Shown here piece after piece: positions 52,714 through 60,948 of a DNA stretch of 64,000 nucleotides. Numbering within the stretch: the stretch's first letter is position 1; each line of letters opens with the position of its first letter. The stretch covers positions 1 through 64,000 of the forward strand of contig NZ_JAAAPL010000008.1 in NCBI RefSeq assembly GCF_011317445.1, given 5' to 3'. The notes below the pieces were generated by a model that saw only the letters and a list, made by a program, of their open reading frames with translations, was not told the DNA's origin and made no database searches. Both the position numbers and the translations under genes were made by a program. Source of the stretch: Chelativorans multitrophicus. Lineage in GTDB: Bacteria > Pseudomonadota > Alphaproteobacteria > Rhizobiales > Rhizobiaceae.

Positions 52714-53667
52714 TCACGAAGTTTCGCTCGCCAGCAGTCCAGAGCGCCGGGCGCGGTCGAGCAGGTTCTTCACCGATGATGGAGACCACTTGGCTCCGCC
52801 GCGCGGTGTGCGCTCGTGAAGTTTCTCGAGCTGCGCCCCAATCTCCCGGAGCGTCAAATCCGGGTTCGAGGCGTGGATACCAGTGACCAGCGTCATCAGC
52901 CGGTCCTCCGGGAGGCGAGGCGGCGATTTCCGAAGCAAGGCGGGGTCTGCCATGTGCTCGGTAACCAGCCATCTCACGGCGCGACGAAGCCGCTCGGGCG
53001 TCCAGTCCTGCCCTCGTTGCTGCAGTACCCGCGCGATGTCATCCCAAGTATGATCCGGGCGCATGCGCTTCACAGTCGGAAGCCACTGGCTGGCAGTTGC
53101 CTGGATGCGTGCGCCGTAAGCTGCCTTCTGGGCGGCTGTCATCATGGCGAGCGTCTCCGGTCGGCGTTCGCGGATCCCAGGGTTTCCGGAGAGCTTTCCC
53201 CTCGCCTTCGCCGCCCTTATGCCGGCCTTCGTGCGTTCGGAAATCAACGAGCGCTCCAGCTGCGCCACGGCGCCGAGCACTTGGAGAGAAAACATGCCCT
53301 GCGGCGTCGTGGTGTCGATCGGATCCCGCAGCGAGCGAAAATGCACCCCTCTTTCCGTCAGGTCCTCAATCACCTCGAGCAAATGGCTGACGGAGCGCGC
53401 AAGGCGGTCGATGCGGACGACAACGAGGGTGTCGCCGGCGCCAACGTCGCGCAGCAGCTTGCTGAGAGCCGGCCGGGCGCGCGATGCGCCGGAGCCGTGC
53501 TCCTGGACGATCACATCGCAGCCGACAGAGCGCAGTTCGATTTCCTGCGCTTCTGTCGCTTGTTCATCCGTAGACACGCGCGCATAGCCGATCAGGCGGC
53601 CCTGTGGTCGACGGGAAGCTCGTTTTTGCGTCTCAGCTGCCATTTGGAGCGCCTCCGAGCTGCCCAT
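52714..53667 (-). CDS. serine recombinase (resolvase/invertase family)
   Basis: This protein of about 317 residues has the catalytic N-terminal domain LIGYARVSTDEQATEAQEIE (Ser nucleophile), VVVRIDRLARSVSHLLEVIE and QVLGAVAQLERSLISERTKAG. The C-terminal part is longer than in small resolvases and carries two helix-turn-helix-like stretches (HTWDDIARVLQQRGQDWTP and LTLREIGAQLEKLHERTP). It may resolve plasmid multimers or co-integrates. The start at 53667 is preferred over the long upstream frame. A 12-bp palindrome lies 33 bases upstream. Confidence 0.85.
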   Translation of the reverse strand: MGSSEALQMAAETQKRASRRPQGRLIGYARVSTDEQATEAQEIELRSVGCDVIVQEHGSGASRARPALSKLLRDVGAGDTLVVVRIDRLARSVSHLLEVIEDLTERGVHFRSLRDPIDTTTPQGMFSLQVLGAVAQLERSLISERTKAGIRAAKARGKLSGNPGIRERRPETLAMMTAAQKAAYGARIQATASQWLPTVKRMRPDHTWDDIARVLQQRGQDWTPERLRRAVRWLVTEHMADPALLRKSPPRLPEDRLMTLVTGIHASNPDLTLREIGAQLEKLHERTPRGGAKWSPSSVKNLLDRARRSGLLASETS

Positions 53668-53699
53668 CGTTCCGTTTTCCAAACATAGAAGATACGGAT

Positions 53700-53711
53700 A
53701 AACGATCGTTT
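53700..53711. promoter_or_regulatory. palindrome at the recombinase promoter (res/operator)
   Basis: AAACGATCGTTT is a perfect 12-bp palindrome followed closely by a half copy (GTAAACG). It sits in the upstream region of the serine recombinase, where resolvases bind their res subsites and autoregulate. Confidence 0.45.
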
Positions 53712-54090
53712 GTAAACGTCTCTTGAAGGCCTTCCTGACACTCGGCCGAGCTTGAAACCTCCGCAAATCGGCGTTTCTCGTCAATCTGAGCCACGATCGA
53801 GGAGCATCTGTTCAATCCGGAAGCCGCTGACGCATCTTATTGTACGCGCGCGTGGCAAAAGTACCGCTGTGACGGAAGTGAAGACTATGATAGCTTCCGC
53901 ATGGAGAACAAAGTGAAGTTATTACAATGCGGTATGAGATCGGAGATTTGCCCCTCCAAGCCCTCCTGCCGGCGATCGGCAGAGCGGATGTCGGTTTTAC
54001 TTCCCGATTTCAATTGAAGCGCTAAGCTGAAAATCCCCCTCCGGAGCCGCTTCTCGGCGGCCGAAAAACGGGGGAGGGGAGGGGGCTTTT
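53712..54090. other. intergenic between recombinases
   Basis: There is no gene in about 380 bases. The right part (54029-54082) has a G-rich minus-strand terminator candidate (CCCCCTCCGG... and GGGGGAGGGGAGGGGGC) just after the tyrosine recombinase stop. The left part may hold further recombinase-binding subsites. Confidence 0.45.
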
Positions 54091-55317
54091 CTACAACCCC
54101 GACGCCTTGGTGAGATTGACGCGAAACCGATCGCGCCGCCGCTGATACTTGCGAGTCATCTCCGCGCTCGAGTGGCCGAGCTGCTTCTGGACGTAGCGTT
54201 CATCGACCTCGGCCGAGGACGCCAGACCGGCGCGGAGCGAATGGCCGGCAAACTTCATTCCGCGCTCGCCCTCCGGCAGATCGCCGCGCACGCCAGCCGC
54301 CAGTGCGGTGCGTTTTACGAGGCGGGCGACCTCCTGGTCGTTGAGCCGATCGGCTCCGACTTTTTTGCCTTGCCCCGTCACCCTTCGGAACAGTGGTCCA
54401 TGAGCGATGCGGGCGAGCTTGAGCCAGGTCTCCAGCGCGACGACGGGGCAGGTGGTGTCGGACGAGCCTCGTCCGACCTCGACCTCGCGCCAGCCGGTCT
54501 TGCCGCGCAGGCGCAACAGCATCCCCTTGTCGAGGATTTCGATCCAGCCGGACGAATCCTCGGTCTGGTCGCGGCCGCAGTCGAGGCCCACGACTTCCGA
54601 ACGGCGCAGGCCGCCGGCAAAGCCGAGCAGCAGCATGGCGCGATCGCGCAGGCCACGCAGGGTGCCGCGGTCGAGCGTTTCCAGCATGGCGATCAGATCC
54701 TCGGGCAATACCGCCTCTTTCTGCCGGGGCGGGGCGGCATGCTTGTTGCGGATGCCGGCCATGACGGTGGCGATGTGCCGATCCTTCCTGTCGAGCGGCT
54801 GGCCGCGCTGGGCATAGTTCCACGTCAGCGCCGAGAGCCGGCGCTCGATCGTCGACACGGAGTTCGGCTTCCTGTCCCCGGTTGCCTTTCCGGACGCGCA
54901 GGCGGCGATGTAGAGGCCGACCACCTGCGGATCGGGCGGAAACATCTCGACGCCCTGCCGTCGGCACCAGCTCGCAAACTGCTTCCAGTCCGAGGCGTAG
55001 GCGCGGCGCGTGTTGGACGAGCTCGCCGCCTCGACGTAATCGCGGGCCCGATCGGCCAGCGCGTCGAGATGCGCCGGCAGGCGCGGGGTCGAGACGACCG
55101 GAAGGGCAGGGGAGGGGGCACCGTCCGGCGGCTCCTCCGGCGCGCGGCCCATCTCCAGGACAACGTCGATGATGTCGGGCATGTCGTCGGCGATCGAGGC
55201 ATCATGCTCGGCCGAGCCCGCCGGCGCGGTTTCGTCCACGCCCGGCGGCGTTTCCTGTGGTTGAGCGGAGCGATGCCGAGTACGATTTTCGGAGTTTTGA
55301 TCGATGTGAGAGGCCAT
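54091..55317 (-). CDS. tyrosine recombinase/integrase
   Basis: This 408-residue protein has an N-terminal SAM-like core-binding domain (TRRAYASDWKQFASWCRRQG, SVSTIERRLSALTWNYAQRG) and a catalytic domain: the first Arg is in GFAGGLRRSEVVGLD, followed by HSLRAGLASSAEV (His-x-x-Arg), then QLGHSSAEMTRKYQRRRDRF (His and nucleophilic Tyr). A long disordered N-terminal tail precedes. It starts 21 bases from an inverted repeat, and faces the DUF1403 remnant, a pairing seen in other rhizobial plasmids. It may act in plasmid dimer resolution or element integration. Confidence 0.87.
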   Translation of the reverse strand: MASHIDQNSENRTRHRSAQPQETPPGVDETAPAGSAEHDASIADDMPDIIDVVLEMGRAPEEPPDGAPSPALPVVSTPRLPAHLDALADRARDYVEAASSSNTRRAYASDWKQFASWCRRQGVEMFPPDPQVVGLYIAACASGKATGDRKPNSVSTIERRLSALTWNYAQRGQPLDRKDRHIATVMAGIRNKHAAPPRQKEAVLPEDLIAMLETLDRGTLRGLRDRAMLLLGFAGGLRRSEVVGLDCGRDQTEDSSGWIEILDKGMLLRLRGKTGWREVEVGRGSSDTTCPVVALETWLKLARIAHGPLFRRVTGQGKKVGADRLNDQEVARLVKRTALAAGVRGDLPEGERGMKFAGHSLRAGLASSAEVDERYVQKQLGHSSAEMTRKYQRRRDRFRVNLTKASGL

Positions 55318-55337
55318 TTTCTATATAAAGACGAAAA

Positions 55338-55364
55338 TGACGGATAATGCAAGATTATCAGTCA
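55338..55364. promoter_or_regulatory. candidate core recombination site of the tyrosine recombinase
   Basis: TGACGGATAAT (55338-55348) and ATTATCAGTCA (55354-55364) are 11-bp inverted arms (one mismatch) with a 5-base centre. Arm length and spacing are similar to core sites of Xer/integrase recombinases, and the site adjoins the recombinase start. It could also be the operator of the divergent promoter. Confidence 0.5.
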
Positions 55365-55442
55365 TTATGTGATGAAGACAAGCCGTGCGGATAACTGCGA
55401 AGAATCTGGCCTAAACCGCACCGATGCAGTAGTCTTGCGGAC

Positions 55443-55695
55443 ATGGATTCGTCTTTCGCCACCGCCTTTCCGAGATCCGCGCCACCGGCCCTGCTGCCCG
55501 CCTGGTCTGTTCCGCGCGGACGTGATTTGGCAGAGACGGATGCGGCGTTTCATGCCGGTATCGCGCTGAAATCACTTGATGATCTTGTGCGTTCCGAACC
55601 GAACTGGGCCGGCTGCTGGCGGCAGCGCCAGGCGCTGAAATGCGCCGCAACGGCCGTGCGACTGATGGGCCGCAACGAGGACGAAACGGCGCTGC
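55443..55695 (+). pseudogene. DUF1403 family protein, 5' fragment
   Basis: The frame reads MDSSFATAFPRSAPPALLPA, AFHAGIALKSLDDLVRSEPN and CWRQRQALKCAATAVRLMGR, the start of DUF1403 proteins. After ETALR the family sequence stops exactly at the left end of the IS6 element (55696), and a stop codon follows within the IS. The rest of the gene (normally several hundred codons) is not present after the IS. It is broken by the insertion and an adjacent deletion. The protein's function is unknown. Confidence 0.7.
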
Positions 55696-56514
55696 GGGTG
55701 GCGTCGCCTTAACGGGCTGTTTGCACCGACTTGCTATCGGGCTTTGATGACCGAGACCTCGCTTGCCCACTTCAAACGCCACCGGTTTCCCGCTGAGATC
55801 ATTGCTCATGCTGTCTGGCTCTATTATCGGTTCCCGCTCAGCTTCCGTGATATTGAGGATCTGTTGGCGGAGCGCGGCATCAGCGTCTCATTTCAGACCG
55901 TCTCGGAATGGGCGGCGAAATTTGGCGTGAAGTTCGCCCATCAGCTCCGACGCCGCTCACGAGGCTACTTTGCCGACAAATGGCACCTCGATGAGATGGT
56001 GGTGACGATCAAGGGAAAGAAATACTGGCTGTGGCGCGCTGTCGATACCAACGGTTACGTCCTCGATGCCCTGCTGCAAAGCCGAAGGAACAAGGCGGCC
56101 GCTATGCGTTTGATGCGCAAGCTGCTCAAGGACCAGGGTACCGCCCCGCGTGTGATGGTGACCGACAAGCTGCGTTCCTATTCCGCCGCAAAATCCCAGT
56201 TGATGCCGGGCGTCGAGCATCGCTCGCACAAAGGGCTCAATAATCGGGCCGAGAATTCTCACCTTCCCGTGCGACGACGCGAGCGACGCATGATGCGCTT
56301 CAAATCCGCGCGCCAATGTCAGCGTTTCGTCTCAGCTCACGGCCAGATTGCCAATCTCTTTCTTCTTCACCGGAAATACTTGACCGCCGCAGACCATCGC
56401 CAGCTTCGCGCTCACGTCATCTCGACATGGCGCGAAATCGCTTCATCCATTGGCGCGTGAAATTCTAGCGGAAGAAACTATCGCGTCTCAAAATCGGTTA
56501 AGGCGACGCCACCC
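55696..56514. mobile_element. IS6-family insertion sequence
   Basis: Perfect 18-bp terminal inverted repeats GGGTGGCGTCGCCTTAAC (55696-55713 and inverse 56497-56514) bound an 819-bp element with one transposase. The 8 bases outside the ends (GGCGCTGC and CCTGCACA) are not duplicates, so the IS does not sit in a simple insertion site. Both flanking genes are truncated, and different, fitting an IS6-mediated deletion. Confidence 0.9.
55747..56460 (+). CDS. IS6-family transposase
   Basis: This 237-residue DDE transposase has the helix-turn-helix (FRDIEDLLAERGISVSFQTV), catalytic DDE residues in WHLDEMVVTIKGKKYWLWRA, RVMVTDKLRSYSAAKSQLMP and NRAENSHLPVRRRERRMMRF, and a normal C-terminus. The element is intact, with inverted repeats on both sides. 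Replicative IS6 transposition forms co-integrates and adjacent deletions, matching the two broken neighbours. Confidence 0.93.
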   Translation: MTETSLAHFKRHRFPAEIIAHAVWLYYRFPLSFRDIEDLLAERGISVSFQTVSEWAAKFGVKFAHQLRRRSRGYFADKWHLDEMVVTIKGKKYWLWRAVDTNGYVLDALLQSRRNKAAAMRLMRKLLKDQGTAPRVMVTDKLRSYSAAKSQLMPGVEHRSHKGLNNRAENSHLPVRRRERRMMRFKSARQCQRFVSAHGQIANLFLLHRKYLTAADHRQLRAHVISTWREIASSIGA

Positions 56515-56934
56515 CCTGCACATACCTGGTTGCCGCACGTATTCGGCGGCTCAATACCGCAAACCAGGCCAGGCTCGATCGAGGAGCGGCTCGTCAATAC
56601 CGTGCTGAACCGCCACGACGAAGTCGAAAGCCTGCTGCGCGACGCGCCCGGGCACTACTTTCCGATCTTCATGAACCACAAGGGCGAGACCATCGTCGGT
56701 CCCTGGGCGATCGGATTTTCCCTTGGCCTCAGTCTGGGCGGCGAAGCGTGGGCGCCGATCCTCCTTGCCACGCCAAAGCCCGTGATCGCCCCCATCATGG
56801 CCGTCAATCCGCAGCTCGCCAAACTCCTCATCCGGCTTTCTCCTCAGGAGCGGCGCAAAATAAGGGCGACGGCCCACCACCATATCTCATCCGCAGTCCT
56901 GCAATTGCACGCAATCACAAGACACGCTCGGTAA
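56515..56934 (+). pseudogene. UPF0149/YecA-like protein, 3' fragment
   Basis: Starting at the right end of the IS6 element the frame reads TWLPHVFGGSIPQTRPGSIE, LRDAPGHYFPIFMN, then VGPWAIGFSLGLSLGGEAWA and RKIRATAHHHISSAVLQLHA. This matches the C-terminal half of UPF0149-like proteins. The 5' part is missing, removed with the region next to DUF1403. Translation from the TTG at 56530 is conceivable but likely non-functional. Confidence 0.6.
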
Positions 56935-57107
56935 CAACGCGCCCAGCAGCATCAACCCAACCTACATGCAAGGTGGTGGGTTCGTCGCGCTTACAGTCGA
57001 ACGAAGTGGATGGTGAGGTCGACGGCATGATCCTGGCGGGTCTCCTGAACGGAACGGGCGAAAGCCCAAAAAAACATGCCTTGACACATAGCCCGTCAAT
57101 GGCCTGA

Positions 57108-57959
57108 TTGTTCCTGCCAATTATCTTGCGAAGGGCAGGCCATTTGTTCAAGCACTCACAGCTCGAATCCGTGCAGGCCTGGATGGCCCATCCTGCCAAT
57201 GCGACGATGCCGCTGCACGCCCGGATACAACGGGCGATCCGGCAGTTGATCCTCGACGGCGTGCTGGGACCGGGCAAGCCGTTGCCGGCCACCCGCGGGC
57301 TTGCCAAGGCACTTGGCGTGTCGCGTGATACGATCGAGGCGGCCTATATCCAGCTTCACGCCGAAGGGTTCATCGAGCGGCGAGTCGGCAGCGGCAGTTT
57401 CGTGGCCGAGATCTCGGCATTTCAGCCCGGCCAGCGCAGATCGCGGCGGGATTCGCTGTTGCGCAACCAGGCCCCGAACCTCAGCAAGCGTGGAGCAGCC
57501 ATGTTCAGCGGCGGCGGCGTGCGTGACATCCTCGCGCCACGGCCGTTCACGCATGGCATACCGGAAACACGGGAGTTTCCGCTGCAATTGTGGGAGCGCC
57601 TGGAGCGGCAGGTCCTCAAGGACTACGGCACGAAAGCCCTTCTGCACGGCGATCCTCAGGGCGCCGAACCGCTCCGGAGAGCCATCGCCGACTATGTCAA
57701 TCTGGAGCGCGGCGCGCGTGCCACGGCCGATCGCGTTCTCGTCCTCACCAGTTCGCAGCAGGCGATGTCGCTCTGTGCGACGACGCTGCTCGATCCCGGC
57801 GCTCTATTTCGTCGAACAATTGTAGCCGCAAAACAGTTGTACGGCGTTCGTGGAACGGTTGATGCAGCTATCGATGGCATATTCGGGATAGTGACACATG
57901 ATCCCATGGTCAATGGTATCCCATGCCACCATATAGCAAATGAATGGTTCCCTGCTTAG
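57108..57959 (+). pseudogene. MocR/GntR-type regulator, truncated in the aminotransferase domain
   Basis: From the ATG at 57183 the frame gives MPLHARIQRAIRQLILDGVL, TRGLAKALGVSRDTIEAAYI and GFIERRVGSGSFVAE, a GntR winged helix, and then an aminotransferase-like domain (ETREFPLQLWERLERQVLKD, GDPQGAEPLRRAIADYVNLE, RVLVLTSSQQAMSLCATTLL). After DPGALF (about 57805) the family sequence ends and an unrelated, AT-richer tail follows to 57959. Intact MocR proteins have about 470 residues including a PLP-binding lysine, absent here. This is probably a deletion remnant and may once have controlled an amino-acid pathway. Confidence 0.7.
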
Positions 57960-58708
57960 AGCTACGAACGTAACGAACCAATTTATCGTCATTGTTCCAG
58001 CGAGGTGTACTATCTCCGCGCCAAAATGCGAGGCCGCCTCAATTCATCCTATCCTAACACCGGTTGGGGGAGCATGACGGCACGCAGATCCTTGAGCTGT
58101 GCGCCTGCAGAATGACTGAGATTGCCACCTATGCCACAGGCGGAAGTCATGCTTCCATTTACCCCATGCACCTCATTCGACAGTAGCGGTCCAAACAGCT
58201 TACACCGCCTCATGCATAGGATTTTTAGAGCGTAGCCGCTTTGAATCCGCCGAGCCAGATCCAGAACCCTTCGTGCAGCTCCGGCTCAGAGTCGCCAGGC
58301 ATTTCTAAAGGTGCGAACCAGCATTGCTGCGTCGTAGAGACTAGCCGCATGCAGGGCTGGGAATTCGGCCCCCACCCGCTCCGGGGGCGATGCTCGTAAG
58401 CTGATAATACACTTGCTCCCCTCAATGACGCTCATTCTTCGCAGCTACGCATCGATTGGGCTTTTATCATTTACGTTCAGCGTCAACGATATTTCTAACC
58501 TCCGTCGATAATATAATATTTGATTATAGATAGCGCAATAATTGGCATTTGACTAAGCGTTATCATGTTGAAATATTATGCATATAGGCGGCATGAAGGC
58601 AGCCAGGGCTGAGGTGTGGAGCCGGACGTAGCTGCAGTGCCTAACACCGAATCCTGCCTACAGCGCGACCTGTAGTTGGCACGATTCCATGAATGCAGGA
58701 GCAAGACG
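57806..58708. other. AT-richer junction region without clear genes
   Basis: About 900 bases of lower GC lie between the truncated MocR gene and the catabolic operon. One minus frame (58225-58425) encodes 66 residues with CWFAPLEMPGDSEPELHEGF and WIWLGGFKAATL, which looks like a gene fragment but is not recognised. A very AT-rich stretch (58517-58555, many TATAAT-like runs) precedes the first ridA gene and may be its promoter. Confidence 0.45.
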
Positions 58709-59056
58709 ATGATCACACGTCGAGACAGAACACCAATCATGCATCGGTCAGTTGAATATGCTGATGTGATTTACTTCGGTGGCGTGCTGGCCGATGAACT
58801 CAAGGGCGCCTCGATGCGGGCCCAAACGACGCAAGTTTGTGCCAAGCTCGACAAATTCCTCGCAGAAGCGGGAACCGACAAGACGAAACTAATTTCCGCG
58901 ACCTTGTTCATCACTGACATGAACCTGAAGCAAGAGATGAACGACGTCTGGACTTCTTGGCTCGACGCACAGGATTTGCCCGCGCGTGCGACGATAGGGG
59001 TTTCAGATCTTGGCCAGGACGTCCTGATCGAAATCGTCGTTACCGCAGCAAGGTAA
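58709..59056 (+). CDS. RidA-family protein 1
   Basis: This 115-residue trimeric imine/enamine deaminase-type protein reads YADVIYFGGVLADELKGASM, LISATLFITDMNLKQEMNDV and LPARATIGVSDLGQDVLIEI; the Arg in PARAT is the conserved substrate-binding residue. RidA hydrolyses reactive imines formed by PLP- or flavin-dependent enzymes. AGGAG precedes the ATG. It heads a run of codirectional genes with the FAD dehydrogenase 76 bases later, whose iminoacid product would be its natural substrate. Confidence 0.82.
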   Translation: MITRRDRTPIMHRSVEYADVIYFGGVLADELKGASMRAQTTQVCAKLDKFLAEAGTDKTKLISATLFITDMNLKQEMNDVWTSWLDAQDLPARATIGVSDLGQDVLIEIVVTAAR

Positions 59057-59132
59057 GGCACGCCGAATTTTATCACCTACCGCGAAACGGTGGCTAGGCA
59101 GCGAGAGACTGTCGGCTCCGCGGGAGCATCCT

Positions 59133-60428
59133 ATGTCTGAGAACCACAAAAAAGTAGGCATCGCTGGAGCCGGAATCGTCGGCGTATGCACGGCGCTGAT
59201 GCTTCAGCGCCGCGGATTCAAAGTCACCTTGATTGACCCGAACCCTCCTGGCGAAGGTGCATCGTTTGGGAATGCCGGATGCTTCAACGGCTCAGCCGTC
59301 GTCCCTATGTCCATGCCGGGAAACTTGACGAGCGTGCCGAAGTGGCTCCTTGACCCGATGGGGCCGTTGTCAATCCGGTTCAGCTATTTTCCAACCATCA
59401 TGCCCTGGTTGATTCGCTTTCTGTTAGCCGGAAGACCAAACAAGGTGAAGGAGCAGGCGAAAGCACTCCGCAATCTCATCAAGTCCACGGTGCCTCTGAT
59501 CAAGTCATTGGCGGAGGAGGCTGATGCGAGCCATCTGATCCGCCATGAAGGTCATCTGACCGTATATCGTGGAGAAGCAGACTTCGCCAAGGACCGCGGA
59601 GGTTGGGAACTGCGGCGTCTCAACGGTGTTCGCACGCAGATCCTCAGCGCCGATGCGTTGCGGGATTTCGATCCGAACTTGTCGCATGCGTTTACCAAGG
59701 GCATTCTTATAGAAGAGAACGGTCACACGATTAATCCGCAAGGGCTCGTGACCCTCTTGTTTCGGCGTTTTATCGCGAACGGTGGCGAATTCGTATCTGC
59801 GCGTGTCATCGGCTTTGAGACTGAAGGTAGGGCGCTTAAAGGCATTACAACCACGAACGGCGTTCTGGCCGTTGATGCAGCGGTTGTCGCAGCCGGCGCA
59901 CACTCGAAATCACTTGCTAATTCGCTAGGCGATGACATCCCGCTCGATACCGAACGTGGATATCATATCGTCATCGCGAATCCGGAAGCCGCTCCACGCA
60001 TTCCGACGACCGATGCGTCAGGAAAATTCATCGCGACACCTATGGAAATGGGGCTTCGCGTGGCGGGTACGGTTGAGTTCGCTGGGCTCACAGCCGCTCC
60101 TAACTGGAAACGTGCGCATGTGCTCTATACGCACGCTCGAAAACTTCTTCCAGCCCTCGCGCCTGCGAGTTCTGAAGAACGATATTCCAAATGGATGGGG
60201 TTCCGGCCGAGCATCCCGGATTCGCTCCCCGTGATTGGCCGGGCAACCCGGACACCCGACGTAATCTATGCTTTCGGCCATGGTCATCTCGGCATGACAG
60301 GGGCGCCGATGACCGCAACGCTCGTCTCAGAGCTCCTCGCAGGCGAAAAGACCTCAATCGACATTTCGCCCTTCGCACCAAACCGCTTTGGTATTGGCAA
60401 ATCCAAGCAAACGGGTCCGGCAAGTTAA
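59133..60428 (+). CDS. FAD-dependent D-amino-acid/glycine dehydrogenase (DadA-like)
   Basis: This 431-residue flavoenzyme has a Rossmann N-terminus (VGIAGAGIVGVCTALMLQRR), the DadA-type GASFGNAGCFNGSAVVPMSM loop, and a C-terminal AFGHGHLGMTGAPMTATLVS. DadA-like enzymes oxidise D-amino acids, or glycine in some relatives, to imino acids, passing electrons to the respiratory chain. Two RidA genes flank it and would hydrolyse the imine. Codon use is less GC-biased than in the plasmid backbone. In this operon glycine to glyoxylate is an attractive reaction, because both feed the downstream aldolase; substrate is inferred only. Confidence 0.75.
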   Translation: MSENHKKVGIAGAGIVGVCTALMLQRRGFKVTLIDPNPPGEGASFGNAGCFNGSAVVPMSMPGNLTSVPKWLLDPMGPLSIRFSYFPTIMPWLIRFLLAGRPNKVKEQAKALRNLIKSTVPLIKSLAEEADASHLIRHEGHLTVYRGEADFAKDRGGWELRRLNGVRTQILSADALRDFDPNLSHAFTKGILIEENGHTINPQGLVTLLFRRFIANGGEFVSARVIGFETEGRALKGITTTNGVLAVDAAVVAAGAHSKSLANSLGDDIPLDTERGYHIVIANPEAAPRIPTTDASGKFIATPMEMGLRVAGTVEFAGLTAAPNWKRAHVLYTHARKLLPALAPASSEERYSKWMGFRPSIPDSLPVIGRATRTPDVIYAFGHGHLGMTGAPMTATLVSELLAGEKTSIDISPFAPNRFGIGKSKQTGPAS

Positions 60429-60507
60429 GTACTTACGCGGTCGTGAGTACAGCGCAGAGCCGGTGTCAAGATCAATCTGCACCTCGCAATCACCTCGGAG
60501 ACGCGAA

Positions 60508-60933
60508 ATGGCGCAAATAGAACACATATTAACGAGTCACGCCCCGAAGCCTTTGGGTCACTACAGTCAGGCGGCCCGAGCGGGTGGATTCATTCATGTT
60601 TCCGGTCAGCTTCCGATCAAACCAGAAGGCCAGTCGGAGCAATCTGACGATCTCTTCGATAACCAGGCCAGTCTCGTTCTCCGGAATTTGCTGGCCGTAC
60701 TCGAGGCGGCTGGTGCGACGCCTTCTCATGTCGTGAAAGTCACAGCTTACATCGTCGGCGTCGAGCATTGGAGCAGCTTCAACGCAGCATATGCCAAGGC
60801 GTTCGGTGAAGCGCGTCCTGCCCGGTCGGTCGTTCCAGTGCCGGCGCTTCATCATGGATACCTCATCGAACTTGATGCTGTTGCTCTCGATCCGAGCGAT
60901 ACCGATCGAGGCGCCGCAGCGATTACAGCGTAA
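60508..60933 (+). CDS. RidA-family protein 2
   Basis: This is a 141-residue Rid protein with GHYSQAARAGGFIHVSGQLP, NLLAVLEAAGATPSHVVKVT and RPARSVVPVPALHHGYLIEL (conserved Arg in PARSV). It is distinct in sequence from the upstream RidA 1, so the two probably belong to different Rid subgroups. Its stop lies 15 bases before bhcB, in the same operon. It may hydrolyse 2-iminoacetate from the flavoenzyme or iminosuccinate from BhcB. Confidence 0.85.
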   Translation: MAQIEHILTSHAPKPLGHYSQAARAGGFIHVSGQLPIKPEGQSEQSDDLFDNQASLVLRNLLAVLEAAGATPSHVVKVTAYIVGVEHWSSFNAAYAKAFGEARPARSVVPVPALHHGYLIELDAVALDPSDTDRGAAAITA

Positions 60934-60948
60934 GGAGCGCGCTTGGAT

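Noticed and set aside
54172-55347. 391-aa plus frame
   Set aside because: Shadow of the tyrosine recombinase on the minus strand.
58225-58425. 66-aa minus-strand gene
   Set aside because: Looks partly protein-like but has no recognisable family, no clear ribosome site and lies in a rearranged region; mentioned only as a possible fragment.
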